64,000 nucleotides of DNA. It comes from Carnegiea gigantea. Its lineage: Eukaryota; Streptophyta; Magnoliopsida; Caryophyllales; Cactaceae. This document shows, piece by piece, positions 47,266-59,200 of this stretch (positions are counted from its first letter, which is position 1; every line of letters begins with the position of its first letter). The notes beneath the pieces were generated by a model. That model saw only the letters and a program-made list of their open reading frames with translations, was not told the DNA's origin and made no database searches. The position numbers and the translations under genes are program-made. The stretch is from positions 67,501 to 131,500 of the forward strand of contig JAKOGI010000428.1 in assembly GCA_029747015.1 (NCBI GenBank), written 5' to 3'.

Positions 47266-48426
47266 TTAAACACCTATGCGTTGTCTACCATAATGAGGGG
47301 AAATGAGACTTGGAGCAAAACTCGCGACAAAAGTGACCATCTTTTTTGTGACAAGGTGACATGTAGGGGGCTCTTGATTTGTATCAACAAGCATGATTTT
47401 CAGTCCTCCTCCATCATGGACTCTTACGAAAACATAACCATTAGATGTCTATCCTCCGAGTGCCCAAACTGGCGTGGCAAATTGAGGCCCATCAAACCCA
47501 AGTCCAAGCTTAAACATCAATTTCCAGTCTTCATATTCCGCTTCCAACATCCACATCTCAAAAGAACTCAGACTGAACAGCTGATAAACACACAGACTAT
47601 CATACTGTTTAGTAGCCCAGATGGAAGGCCTTGTCCTCGAATTCTCACAGTTCTGGTCCAAATACCATCCCCTTGAAAAATTTTGTTTGATCAAATCAAA
47701 TTTAAGCAAGGAAAAACCTTCATGAACTTGAACAACCCAGTAGAAAGCCACATTCCATTCAACTTCCAAAGACGTTCCTGCACAAGCGAAATCACCGAAA
47801 GGGTTAACAGCTAATGCACCAAAAGCGGTCCCAGAACCATCCAATTCTCTCCATTGGTCATCCCTCAATGAGAATACATAAACTCGATTGTTTGATGCTT
47901 TTCGAGTTAGGAGCACGATTTTATAGTCATCTATGGAAGGAACAAAGCCGAACCCATATCCAAAAACGGAGCAACTCAAGCTAGGGAATCTGATGTTCCT
48001 ACATTCTTTAGTGGTGGGATTGAAAACATAGATTAGTTTATTGGAACCCTGGATGCATATGAGTCCATAACTTGAACCCATAACATGGATAGATCCCAAT
48101 GGTAAAGGGGTTGTTTCGCCTGCGATTTCAACACCAGCATGAACTAAATCGCACATGTCTTTGAGCTTCAAATTCAAGGAAAAGACAGTGGCTTGCGTAC
48201 CATGGATAAAGAGGAGAGATGTATGGTTTTTGATGCCATGAAGGTGGGATTTGGCAAAACTGGGGGTTGAGATCAAACCATTCCAACTTTTCGACACCGA
48301 TTTGAATTGACATAGTGATTTAGCTGGCAGCACGAGGAGTATGTCATTGATTAATTCTTGAGGCAAACACCCAGGAATGGCTGTAATGCTGTGTTTTTTC
48401 TCCCTGGCTTTCTTCTCTTCAGCCAT
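47266..48426 (-). pseudogene. F-box/FBA gene 8, premature stop
   Basis: Open from 48426 (MAEEKKAREKKHSI) through an F-box (GCLPQELINDILLVLPAKSL) and an FBA domain with YGFGFVPSIDDYKIVLLTRK and FALKFD-like blocks to WALGG, where TAG (47451-47449) ends it at 325 aa. The frame then continues without interruption (TSNGYVFVRVHDGGG…SLISPHYGRQRIGV) to the ancestral stop at 47268-47266, 386 aa in all. At this spot the paralogues read GSTSNGYVF, so the TAG replaces a serine codon. The truncated protein keeps the F-box and most of the FBA domain and might still function. Confidence 0.87.
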
Positions 48427-49005
48427 AGTTTTTGTTTTCTGGGGTTGTAGACGAATGGCTGAAATGCAAGAATTCGTATTACATACATGTACAATGTAAC
48501 TAGGTCAAGTAGGATTATAATACTAGATATTTTCGTAGACACAAAAATATGGGAAACCACCACTTAATCCGAATCCCATTGTCTTTGTCGAGTAACTTGC
48601 ACAAAAGGATCCAAATTGGCTTAAAAAGAAAATGTACTATAGCTCATATATGCAAAACAATTTCGAATATGGATATTGTCATGTACATACCAAACTATTG
48701 CCCTATTTTTGTCGTGAAATACATACACAAGAGGTACTGAAAAAGCGAAAATAACATCCAAAATTTGTTTACAAAAAGAAAGTTAAACAAATTGTCGGCC
48801 TTGTAGCACGCATTAGCCTTCTCAGGGAGGCACCACCATCTAGATTCTACAGTATAGAGTGGCGAAAAATACTGGCAAGAGCTATGTAGCCAAACAGAAC
48901 CGTTCATACGAATGAACTGTAGGATGCATTTTTACACATAAACCTGCCCATTAATACACTTTCTTGGCACTTTTTCCACCTTGTTTTTTTGCCTATGTTT
49001 TTCTG
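48427..49005. other. Spacer between F-box gene 8 and PPR gene
   Basis: Promoter side of F-box gene 8 and 3' UTR side of the PPR gene. No gene is visible. Confidence 0.5.
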
Positions 49006-50880
49006 TTATAGAGCTGGAATCTTTCTAGGCCTGCCATGCTTAGCATTCGAAGGCTCAACTGAAGTCATCTTGAAACTCTCTTGTAGCCATTTCACTTGCA
49101 TTTGCAGCCCGGCATCTCTAAGAGCATTAAAAGCCGACTTATAAAGCCTTACATCCAATTTGATCCCCTCAGCTTTCATATCTTGCAGGAGTTTAATCAA
49201 TGCATCAATTCTATTGATCTTCGAGAAGACAGATACCATAATCCCGGCCATGACCAGATCAATCTTCCCTCCATTCATTCGATATTCATCGTAGAACTTC
49301 ATACAAGTTTCATATTCTCTCGCCTTAGAGTAAGCTACTATGGTGCTGGTGTAGCTCACTCGATCTGGCCTCACTTTCCTCCTCTGCATCTCCTTCCATA
49401 GCTTGTCCACTTGCTTCAAATTATTTGCCCTCCCATGTAAATCAATGAGGGCATTGTAAACCCAAACATTAGGATCACACCGTCTCTCCTTCATCTTTGC
49501 TAGAAGCTTCATTGCCTCTCTCAATTGTCCTATTTTGCCATACATCACAATCATGGTGGAATAGGCCACAACACATCTATCGAACCCCTTCTGTTGCATC
49601 TCATCAAAGACCTTCTTAGCCTTGGAATATAGCGCAAGCCGGAAGTATACATTGATTACTGATGCATAGGTCACTTGCCCTGGCTCACATCCCTGTGAGA
49701 TTAGATCCTCGTAGACTTTAGCTGCTTCTTTGAGGCCTCTCTTCTTGGTATACCCATTAACAATGGCACAAAGTATGCAATCCGAGACCTTCAAGTTCGC
49801 ATCTTTCATTTTCTTGACAACATCCAGAGTCTTCTCCAACAAACCCTCTTCGATATACATGATCACAAGATTGAGGAACAAAGCCGGGTCCTTGAGCATT
49901 TGCTTACACTCCGCTTCTTCAACAAGGTGTTCGACAATCTTAACCTCTCTTAGGTCCGCTAATGAACCGATCAAAGAAGCATAAACCGAGGCATTTGGGG
50001 GAATACCCTTGATGCCCATTTGCTCAAATTGTTTGACAGCTTGGACACCTTCCCCCAACTTCCCCAGTGCCTCGATCAAAACCCCATAAGCTTGAACCGG
50101 GCTCTCTAAACTATCAAGCTTCTTACTAGCTTCCAATTCACTGAACAATTCAACAACTTTTTTGTAATTGCCCAGCTTCAAATAAGCTTCCATGGCCAGA
50201 ACACATCCTCCAGGATCCAACACAATTTCACCAGATTTCACCTTCTCATACAAATCAACACAAATTCTATACATATGAAGCTTAGTATAGCTCCTCAGGG
50301 CAGTCTCATAAGCCAAAGCAGCAATTTGTCTATCAATTTCAAAGGTCTCAAGGAGCATATCAGCAACTCTGAACTTCCTAGCACTAATGCAAGCACTTAA
50401 AATTCTAGCACAAAACAACCTATGAGGAAAAACTTGATACGCTTTCATATCTTCACAAACCAATGGAATTAAATCCCATTTCTTCGATCTTACCAAATAT
50501 CTTAGCAAAGACTTGAAAGTTGCTTTCCGGGGCAGAAATCCTGACCTTTCTTTGGCCTTCTTATAGTACTCCAATGCAAGATCTTGGGTACAGGGGTCGC
50601 CCAACAAGTCCAGGATAAGTTTGTTGAGGTCCGGATCATTGGGTTCCGCATCCGGGTACGTTGAATTCGGAGCTTCATAGGTGATTTCAACTAGGGGTAA
50701 GGGTTCTTCCTCAAGAACAGGGGATGGAAAAGCAGAGGAATGGGCAATAATGAACCTGGGATTCAACCATGGAGGGGAGAGAAAGTGGTGGACAGCCTTG
50801 AAAATGGCGAATTTGCTGGATTGATGAAGTGGGTGGAAGCAATTAGTGGGAGAAAATCCTGAAGAAGTGGGAATTGCCAT
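49006..50880 (-). CDS. P-class pentatricopeptide repeat protein, probably chloroplast
   Basis: An intronless gene of 624 aa. The first 50 residues are low in acidic residues and rich in Ser/Thr/Pro/Phe (MAIPTSSGFSPTNCF…), as in a plastid transit peptide. An acidic linker follows (about 56-95), then about a dozen 35-residue P-type PPR motifs from about residue 120 to 605, for example TYASVINVYFRLALYSKAKK, AYSTMIVMYGKIGQLREAMK and VYNALIDLHGRANNLKQVDK. No E, DYW or SMR domain is present. PPR proteins bind organellar RNA in editing, splicing or stability; the target is unknown. It resembles Arabidopsis At5g13770 in length and sequence (from memory). Fragments of this gene occur at 38440, 42055 and 45419 among the F-box copies. 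Confidence 0.93.
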   Translation of the reverse strand: MAIPTSSGFSPTNCFHPLHQSSKFAIFKAVHHFLSPPWLNPRFIIAHSSAFPSPVLEEEPLPLVEITYEAPNSTYPDAEPNDPDLNKLILDLLGDPCTQDLALEYYKKAKERSGFLPRKATFKSLLRYLVRSKKWDLIPLVCEDMKAYQVFPHRLFCARILSACISARKFRVADMLLETFEIDRQIAALAYETALRSYTKLHMYRICVDLYEKVKSGEIVLDPGGCVLAMEAYLKLGNYKKVVELFSELEASKKLDSLESPVQAYGVLIEALGKLGEGVQAVKQFEQMGIKGIPPNASVYASLIGSLADLREVKIVEHLVEEAECKQMLKDPALFLNLVIMYIEEGLLEKTLDVVKKMKDANLKVSDCILCAIVNGYTKKRGLKEAAKVYEDLISQGCEPGQVTYASVINVYFRLALYSKAKKVFDEMQQKGFDRCVVAYSTMIVMYGKIGQLREAMKLLAKMKERRCDPNVWVYNALIDLHGRANNLKQVDKLWKEMQRRKVRPDRVSYTSTIVAYSKAREYETCMKFYDEYRMNGGKIDLVMAGIMVSVFSKINRIDALIKLLQDMKAEGIKLDVRLYKSAFNALRDAGLQMQVKWLQESFKMTSVEPSNAKHGRPRKIPAL

Positions 50881-52009
50881 TGATATTGAAGATCGTCTGC
50901 GCTTAGTTTGAAGCCCTGAAATTTTTGAGGGAGGAGGAGGAGGAGAACAATCTCATGAAATTATCCGTTGAGGTGGTGAATTTGCATGAGCCAGTCATTT
51001 GGTTACACGTGGGTGGCTCGAGGTCAGGGAGCCTGTAGCTGACAAGCGCCTGTTAAAGCTTGTTCTGAGGATAGGTGAGCTCCACACAGCATGGTCAATG
51101 ATGAGTGTCTTTTTGGTTCATTAATAAAGGCTTATTTTTTCTACTTCAGTTTTTCAGTTAATTTTTTGGCTCATTAAGTCTCCCTTTCTTCAATGTAATG
51201 TTCATTATTTTGATTCATTAAATAAAATTATATATATAAATTATATATATAAATATATTTAATTAGTTTTATTTTTATATTTTCCTTTGTCGTTAAGCTT
51301 TATTATTTTTGTAAAAAATAATTTACGCATAGTAATTTAGTACACAACTAATTAAAGACTCTTATTAAGAAAACAATACAAGAGGTTGAATTTTTTTAAA
51401 AAAAATCACACATGCTTGAATAAAAAAAAGAAGAGTTTTACTATAAAGATAAATCAAGTCATATTAATATTAATCATATTTAAATTAGAAAGTTTTCTTT
51501 TATTTTTTTCAAGCTATAAAGTATTTCAAAAAATTTAATTAACATTCCAAAACATAATAAACTAAATTAAAATATTAGAAATGTAAATACAAAAAATAAA
51601 ATTACAAAATATTAGAATTATAAATACAGAAATTAAAAATATGAAATAAAGTGTTTAATTGAATGTAAATACTTCCCAACATCCGTCCCCAGATTTTTCC
51701 TTTTTTATAAAAACATGCACAGGTTAACAAAAGTGGGTCAACAGGTCAAAACGACGTCGTTTTAACCCGCTATCAAACCAAAAAAATTGAGCGGGCCGGT
51801 CGCCAAGCCTCGAGTCACGCACCATTTGCTATACCGTTTTTTGCGGCTCGCGTATGCGCTAACTCATCCCTCGGCTCATAAGATGTGCTGCTGCACGCAG
51901 TCTTAGTTCTTTCTTTGACTTTTATCTCAAATTGAAGAGGCTCCCAAAAACTAAAAAAAAATAAAAGTAGGATTGTTTTTCTTAATTGAAAATTGGAAGT
52001 GTCTGTCAA
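50881..52009. other. PPR upstream region and AT-rich spacer
   Basis: The first about 120 bp is the likely PPR promoter/5' UTR (GGA-rich on the plus strand at 50930-50947). 51200-51660 is extremely AT-rich. A perfect 16-bp palindrome AAAACGACGTCGTTTT sits at 51748-51763, followed by a GC-richer segment to about 51900. No gene. Confidence 0.5.
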
Positions 52010-52145
52010 AAATATGATAAACATTGTTACGACTAAAGCCTTTGGTATATAAGGTTTGAGGTTCAATTCCCCCTCTTTTATTATATTATAATTATAATGT
52101 GCTGATGTTTGTAGTTTTTTCAGACTCAAAAAAAAAAAAAAAAAA
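52010..52145 (+). mobile_element. Possible SINE-like fragment
   Basis: A B-box-like gaggttcaattcccc at 52058-52072 is followed about 70 bp later by A18 (about 52128-52145). The candidate flanks gataaaca (about 52016) and gatgaaca (about 52146) match imperfectly. Weak evidence only. Confidence 0.35.
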
Positions 52146-52402
52146 GATGAACACAGATCAAAAAACTTTTGGAAATTTATTAAGCTTTATGATTGGCTAA
52201 ATATCAAGTAACAACCAAACTGGGAAAAGAAAATATCAAAAAAAAACTTTTGGAAATTTATTGAACTTTTGGGTATTTATTTATTAAGCTTTGTCTATTG
52301 TACAAACAAAATCAGACGCCAGGAGACAGGGAGTCAAAACTCAAAAGAAAACTGGGAAAAGAACTGCAAGCGCAATGAAAAAATTTTTGAAAATCTGTAG
52401 AA

Positions 52403-52475
52403 CGACTCCACTGGGGATCGAACCCAGAATCTCTGGTTCCGTAGACCAGCGCCTTATCCATTGGGCCATGGAGTC
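52403..52475 (-). tRNA. tRNA-Arg (ACG)
   Basis: The 73-nt reverse strand folds as a cloverleaf. The acceptor stem GACTCCA pairs with TGGAGTC (discriminator G). The D arm is GGCCCAATGGATAAGGC. The anticodon stem CTGGT/ACCAG holds loop CTACGGA, giving anticodon ACG. The T arm TCTGGGTTCGATCCCCAG(T) contains the canonical GGTTCGATCC. No intron. Oligo(T) runs downstream on the minus strand (about 52390-52383) can end pol III transcription. Confidence 0.96.
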
Positions 52476-53588
52476 TTCGCGTCATGCGGAATCTTACTTG
52501 ATAACTCAAAAGTATTTCTGAGTAAATTTTCATGGGTAGCAACTTATTGGAAGTTAATTAGTTTGTAATGGGTTTCATAATTTGAGGAACTTGGAGTCTC
52601 CACTATATAGTAAAAGTATAGCATATCATTAGATTGTTTGCTCTTCATATTTTGAGGAATTTCTTAAAGTCTTCACCACATATAAGCAGCTAATAATAAA
52701 TTTTCTTAGATGATTAGGAATTATTTATATTAGAAAATAAACTTTAGAATACTATAAGTTAAATAACTCTTATACTTGTAGAATAGTTAAACTAATACTG
52801 ATTTTGAAGTGTTCTGAATTTGACACTCTTCCTAAAAATGTCTAATACTATGTTAAGACAAATGATTCAACCAAGATACACACTAACAATTTAGAAAGCA
52901 TATGTTATTATATAATTTAAAGAAGTTTCATCGAGGGAAAGAGTGGACGCTGAATTATTTTCATCTTGTCATAGATATGTTAATAAGAGAATAAATGAAA
53001 TAAAAGCATTATTAAAACTCTTTCTTTTATAGTTCACCATTCAACCTTAATTTAGGAAAACAAAGAGTAAGTTAATAGAGATGAATAGAAGTGAGATATT
53101 TTATAATTTTTAATTTCTTATCCTCAACGCAAAGTTTACATATACCTATAAAAACATAAGTTGTTTTCTACCAAAATACCTAGGTAAACTTGAGTTAGTT
53201 GGATCTCACCAAATTTGAAATCAACACAGTAGGCATTCGAGCTGAGTCTGAGCCAAGTTGAACTCTAATTCACACCTATACAACATAACGGAAGTGCTAC
53301 ACAAAGTTGGGGAGAGAATACAAGTATTATACAAATAGAATCTCAGGAGTCCTGAACTAATGATGATTCACGATTTCACGTCGATGTCTTTTGATGCAAA
53401 CACGAGCATTAAAGCGAAGAGTCCTCAAAGCAAAGGCAAAGAAAAACACAAAGAAGTAGTCAATTGCAACTGTTAATCTCTATTTAATCAATTCAAAACC
53501 CAATCTTTCTACTGTCGTCGGCGAGGCAGCTTCTGCTTTCTCTCTCCGTCAGCCAAAACCCAAATCCCCAAAACCCAAATCCCTAGAA
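52476..53588. other. AT-rich spacer and F-box promoter
   Basis: No gene is visible. The last 150 bp before 53589 carry short CT-rich stretches and the repeated phrase aaaacccaaatcc (53556-53580), the likely 5' UTR of the next gene. Confidence 0.5.
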
Positions 53589-54800
53589 ATGATTCAGGGA
53601 AGACCCAGAAACCAGATATCCAAACGGAGAAGATTGAAGAACAACAGCAACAACAATGAAGCGCCAAAATTCAACTTCTTAACCCCGGCAATCGACCCTA
53701 ACACTGTTGATCTTCCTGAAGATCTGGTCTTCTCTGAAATCCTTACTAGATTGCCCGTCAAATCGCTGACCCAATTGAAATCAGTCTCAAAGAGATGGAA
53801 ATCCATAATCTCAACCCCCCAATTCATCAAATCCCACGTTGAACGGACCAATTCAAACCCATTTGTACCCTCAAATTGTGTCTTCATCAAATCGGGTTAT
53901 TGCTTCTATATCCTCAATTATGCTGCATATGAAAGGTGCCCAGATGATAATCGTGGTGAAAAAGGCTTGATTCCGGTTAGAAACTTCAGTTATTCTGATA
54001 ATTGTATTAATACTTTCTTGATTGGTTCATTTAATGGGTTGGTGTGTTTTGGCCGTGTTTATTCTCATGCTTCTGTTGATTATTACTTCAATGTTTATAA
54101 CCCTATAATGGGTCAGTATCACCAAGTTCTAGATCCTTTGGGGAATTTTGGTGGGAAATTGATATATGGGTTTGGGTTTGTTTCATCAATGGATGATTAT
54201 AGGCTCTTTGTTGGTGGTCGTCAAAGGAGGAGTTCAGAGAACTTTGTGTATGTTTATTCATTGAGGTCCAAAGAGTGGAAGAAAATTGGTACATGTCATG
54301 AAGGTAAATTTTCCATTGCACGGGGTGGCAGAGGAGTATTAGTCAAGGAGACATTGCATTGGGATATCACCCAAGTGTGGATATCTAGTTTTAAGAGGTG
54401 CATTTATGCGTTTGATTTGGTTGATGAGACCTTCAAATATGTGCCATTGCCCAAGGCTTTTGTGGGTAATGGTCATTATTTGGAGTTTCACTTGTGTGAG
54501 ATGGTCGGGTCATTGTGTGTATGGGGTGAAGGCATCAATGGAGGGATCGAAATGTGGATGTTAAAACAATATGGGGAATGGGACTCCTGGATGAAGTTAT
54601 TCAAAACCAGTATGATGCCAGGTTTGGGTAACTTCTATGGACGCTCAGAAAATGGAAAGGTTTTGGTGCAAACAGATCAGGGAAGTCTACTGCTGGTTGA
54701 TCCCGATGAGAGTCTACCGAAGTATACCTCACTAGTGACAGATTTGGGTGATATTGAGGTAGTGAGCTATGTTAGGAGCCCTGTTTCTCCTTTCCTCTGA
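53589..54800 (+). CDS. F-box/FBA protein, divergent subfamily (intact)
   Basis: An intronless gene of 403 aa. A basic N-terminal extension (RPRNQISKRRRLKNN) precedes the F-box at about residues 41-84 (DLPEDLVFSEILTRLPVKSL). The FBA domain has FLIGSFNGLVCFGR, YGFGFVSSMDDYRLFVGG, FVYVYSLRSKEWKKIG, IEMWMLKQYGEWDSW and a C-terminal YVRSPVSPF. It is clearly distinct from the cluster at 28-48 kb and isolated from it by the PPR and tRNA genes, so it is not part of the recent expansion. Presumed SCF adaptor; target unknown. Confidence 0.92.
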   Translation: MIQGRPRNQISKRRRLKNNSNNNEAPKFNFLTPAIDPNTVDLPEDLVFSEILTRLPVKSLTQLKSVSKRWKSIISTPQFIKSHVERTNSNPFVPSNCVFIKSGYCFYILNYAAYERCPDDNRGEKGLIPVRNFSYSDNCINTFLIGSFNGLVCFGRVYSHASVDYYFNVYNPIMGQYHQVLDPLGNFGGKLIYGFGFVSSMDDYRLFVGGRQRRSSENFVYVYSLRSKEWKKIGTCHEGKFSIARGGRGVLVKETLHWDITQVWISSFKRCIYAFDLVDETFKYVPLPKAFVGNGHYLEFHLCEMVGSLCVWGEGINGGIEMWMLKQYGEWDSWMKLFKTSMMPGLGNFYGRSENGKVLVQTDQGSLLLVDPDESLPKYTSLVTDLGDIEVVSYVRSPVSPFL

Positions 54801-56208
54801 ATGCTCCTATGTAAATGGCTCATCAAGATTAAGGTTGCGTTCATCTGGATTTCCTCATATCCTACACTGACAGAATCATCTTTGGGTGGCGGTTGCTCCA
54901 AACAGAAGCATGTCAGGAATGAGAGGGTAAACTACAATGGCCACGAAGGAATAGTTGCGTCTTGCATCGCTTGTGAATTTCTTTTGTACAGATTAAATGA
55001 AATTGATGTATGCTCGATCGCTTTCTAAATGATGTGTCAATCATGAACAAAGACACAGGTATCCTGTCAGAGAACCCCATTTCTGAATTGTGATTATTCA
55101 TTTGATTTCAAGTTTTCGTGGTTGGTTACATCCTGGAAGTGATATATGCTCTTTACTAATCAATCCTTTCTGAGCAACATTTGTGTGTTTGTCCCTCAAT
55201 TTTCATATTTGTCTGGGCAAGCATTTCAGTTTCTATTGTTTGAGCTTTCCTGCGTGAGGTCATAGATCAGTAGTCCCCACTCCAAGACATGTTTATCCTA
55301 CTTGCCCGTTGGCAGAGGTAGGGTGCTTGAGAATAGAACTGATGGTGCCATTTCGAGTCCAATTGATGTAACCCTGGGCGGATGGAGCAACATCAGCCCA
55401 GTGCACACGCAATTCGCACCCTGGCCATGCGTTGCTATCCTCACGCCTTCCTAGCCCATTGCCTCCCTCCCCTACCCTCTTGTCTGCTTCGTTGCGCCCC
55501 CCCTCATAACTCCCCGTCCCGAGCCTAGTCTATCTCTTTTCCTCCCCGCGACCCTGTCCTACCTAAGCCTCCGCAAGTGTTGCGTGCCAGCTATGTTTGA
55601 CTGGAACTACCATTCCTACATGAGGTGGACTGATGCTCATCTGAATTCTAGTTTGCTTAATAGAATTCAAGGTACGTCAACTTGTCTCTTGTTGATAGTT
55701 AATCACTATTCAGGACTAAGATCGAATAGCCTGATCCAAAAGCTTCACGGTGGACTAGAGAAAAATGAGCGCAATGTCGTCTAGGTTATCGTTAGGAATG
55801 GAGAAAACAAGACTAAAGAATTGCAGATATGCCACGTCGTTTAATGTGACCAGAGCATCCACCTTTATTGAATATGGACATCTGGTTATAGGATTTACAA
55901 AATTGCTCTACAGAGCTTCCAATAACAAAGGGAGAACGAATCACAAACTATTTGCGGGGGGAAAAAATATACATCAACACTAATGACTAACTGAGAATTC
56001 TACATATACTTTCTTTTCTTTGCATATTCTTATTAGAACCAAAAAAAAAAAAAAAAGGAAACCTTGGGAAGAGGTAGGAAGGGGCATTTGTACACATTTG
56101 TAAGAAAAGCCGAGGATCAGAATTACAACTCGAAGTCAAGTTCTGAGATCCAGCTGAAGGATGAGGTTAGAACTCCTTTTGAGGAGAAATAATGTTGTAT
56201 GACATAGC
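54801..56208. other. Spacer between convergent genes, with C-rich patch
   Basis: 3' UTRs of the F-box gene (+) and the ATX gene (-). 55400-55570 is strikingly C-rich (repeated ctcctccc/gcccc phrases) against an AT-rich background and has no gene. A short A tract lies at 56040-56056. Confidence 0.5.
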
Positions 56209-59200
56209 CTAATTCATGAACTTCCTACAATTTGGAGCTTTACATAAACAGGGAACCTTGAATTCGTCAGGCTCATCAGGATCAAACAAGTAATCGTACC
56301 TACCAAATAACCAATCACGTAGTACGTTATCAGTTACTGATGATATTATTGTAAGTTATTAGAAAGGGAAAATGAAGGTAAACAAATAAAACAGTCCAGG
56401 TAGAGGATGCAGATGGAACAGAAGTGCATATATATGCCTAAGCTCACGTGGCACACAGATGCACAGAGAGACACAGACACAGAGAGAAAGGGCGAAAGGG
56501 AGAGGGGGAAGGGCAGAGAGAGAAAAAGAGTCTTACGTTAGCTCATCACCAGCTGTAACATTAGTTTTGGCTATGAGAACAATCCGACTCTCATCATGAC
56601 CTACACTCATAATCCTTGCATAACAGTTTGGCATGCACTGCCATTGAAAATAGAATGTTACCATCAGAAGCAATAATCAGATCCCCAAAACAAACAGAAG
56701 TATAGGAAGTTAACGGAAGTAAATGCAACCCCTTTTGGCCTTTTCCCAGTTTATATCATCCCTCTTTGTAGGCCAAGAACTAGGCTGGCCCCAGTAGGAT
56801 GAGACGCACAAACTATTACCCGGGGGGGGGGGGGGGGAAGGCTCCTGAAGGCACAGCAAGAGATAGAAGCAACATGTTTGTGGAGAAACCACTTACTGAG
56901 TGGTTGATTAGGCGAGCAACGTTTCCTTTATCTGTGGCATCCACCACCACTTCTTCACTTATTTTAAATAGCTGCACCAATAGACAACACAATTTTAGAA
57001 AAAGAACCCTGAAAAGCAAAATACATCCCACATTCAGTACACAGTACAAGTGAAGTTGAGAGGAATCTTCATCTGGAGAAAATGAAATAAGCAAACATAC
57101 GATAAAAAGATAGTTGCTTCAGCTTTCCCTTTAACTAGGATAAATCTTTACAGGAAAATTAAAATAAGGAAAATTATGCCCATGATGCCCAGGGAAGCAA
57201 GTCATATTCACAATACATAACAGGAGAACAGTTTTCAGGCTGATGTCCAAAGAACCAAACAATACTGAATCTTGGCAGTCAACCTCAACACAGACGGTTC
57301 AATTTGGACTGTTCAACTCAAGCAAGATCAACTTACATAGCAGTCTTTGCCTTCCATTCGATAGCGAGCTTCTCTCAAATCTGCAATGCTTCGCCGCACT
57401 TGCTCACCACGATATTCAAGAACCTGCACAGACCAAATAGATTAAAGTACTATCTTTGGAAGAAACAGATATACATTGTGTCAGTCAAAGACCACAAGAA
57501 AATCTACTTAGGAAATAACCAAGATGAACTTCAGATTTGTGAAGTGCGGCCATGTCAGAAACAACAATTCGATGAATCCTGAAAGAACATGATAAAATTC
57601 TGACATAACGATATTTGAAATAAACTAGTTCTACCTCCAACCCCCTCAAATAAAAATAAAAAACAGAAAAAACTCTACAGATGCATAATTCATGGCCTAG
57701 AATATCTTGCTTTGAAGAATTTTACCACCTTTCATCACAAAGTTGACGTGAATCCTTTGGGACAAAATAAAATTTATTGAAGTTTCACATTTTGATCTTT
57801 TCTTCTTGATTGATCCACCAACCAGGTGAGGACTGAGGACACATATCAATGATCCACATGACCTTTACTCCTCATGTAAACACAGGACGGCCTTGCAGCC
57901 AAGCAAGGTGGGATTAAAAAGTCAAGTCCCAGTGAGTCTGAAATGGTGATCAACAAAAACTCTATGCAGAATTCCCAATACCAGTATACTGGCTTTGAAG
58001 GTCAACAGACAGCATTACAAGGAAGAAATCTTAGAAGAAAGCAATTCAAAGCATATGAGGATAGAACACTTGCCATCTCTCCTTCTTGAATATCACAACG
58101 TGCAAAGAGACCCCACCCATGTATTCCTGATCTACCAAAGCAAACTCGATCATGTTCAGTTCTCTGCACTCATAAAAATGCCAAACTTCAGAACCAAGCT
58201 ACAAAGAAACAACCAGTGACTAATAATAGAGAGTTTTCCCAAAAGACAATAATGGGGAGCTTGGTCTTTACCTGCAAATGTTGTAGCCGCTCCTTAAAAG
58301 TTGAGAACATCTTAGGTTCCTCTAGGTCCTGAAGGAAAAAAAAAAAAATGAATATTTTTCTACTGTGTCACATTAAGAGCTGAATCACAGAAAGGACAGA
58401 GATGCTCACTCGGATGTGAAATGAATTCAACTGTTCTATTTCTTGTAGAGAATGATGACGAGGTCCCATAACTCTGTGGGCAACAGCTTCTTCTCCTGTT
58501 CTCTAGTGAGCAAAAGGGGAGAGACACATCAGAAAATCATCTGGCTGTTGCAGGACCCCAGTGGATAATTCAAGAAGAAACGTTAAACTAATTGTGCAAA
58601 CTAGAATAGAATAAAATGGGATATGATAAATGTCTTACAACCATCACATTTTTTTCCTACTATGATTAATATACAAGCTCTAGTAAGACATCTCACATAA
58701 ACAATAGAAAACATGAGCCACTAGGACTGCTGGAGACATTATCCCGAGGTAAAGCCAAAAATGACAAATAGAATGATTCACTACTACAATCTTCATAATT
58801 GAGCAAGTTGTACACAGTATAAATACTAAAGCCACTAGGAACGCTTGCTACTAGATTCTGGGAAACATTCAATAAATCATCCTGATAAGCATTTCACTAT
58901 CAGTTGTCCACTAGTCCCTTAAGACACCTAGCTGCAGAGTCAAGTTTCAGTGTGATATAAAATACTTTCGTGCCTACCTTACAGCTCTTATTTTTAGGTC
59001 GAACGTATATCCTGCACCTTGCTGCAGAGTAAGGCTCAGCTTCACTGGCCTCTACTGCAGAATCTTCATCAGGATTGGCCATTTTAGAAGAGATTAACCT
59101 GGAACCAGTCTTTTTCTTATTCTGAAGTAAATTTTTGGCAGAGAAAACCCCTGAGGGGGTTTGCACAATCAATACGGTGTCTGGGTTGGGAGCCCTGCAT

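Noticed and set aside
28041..54800. The FBA F-box cluster as a self-incompatibility S-locus (SLF genes)
   Set aside because: The proteins are of the right general type and intronless, and the region is repeat-rich, but no T2-type S-RNase is present in the window and FBA clusters are common elsewhere in plant genomes.
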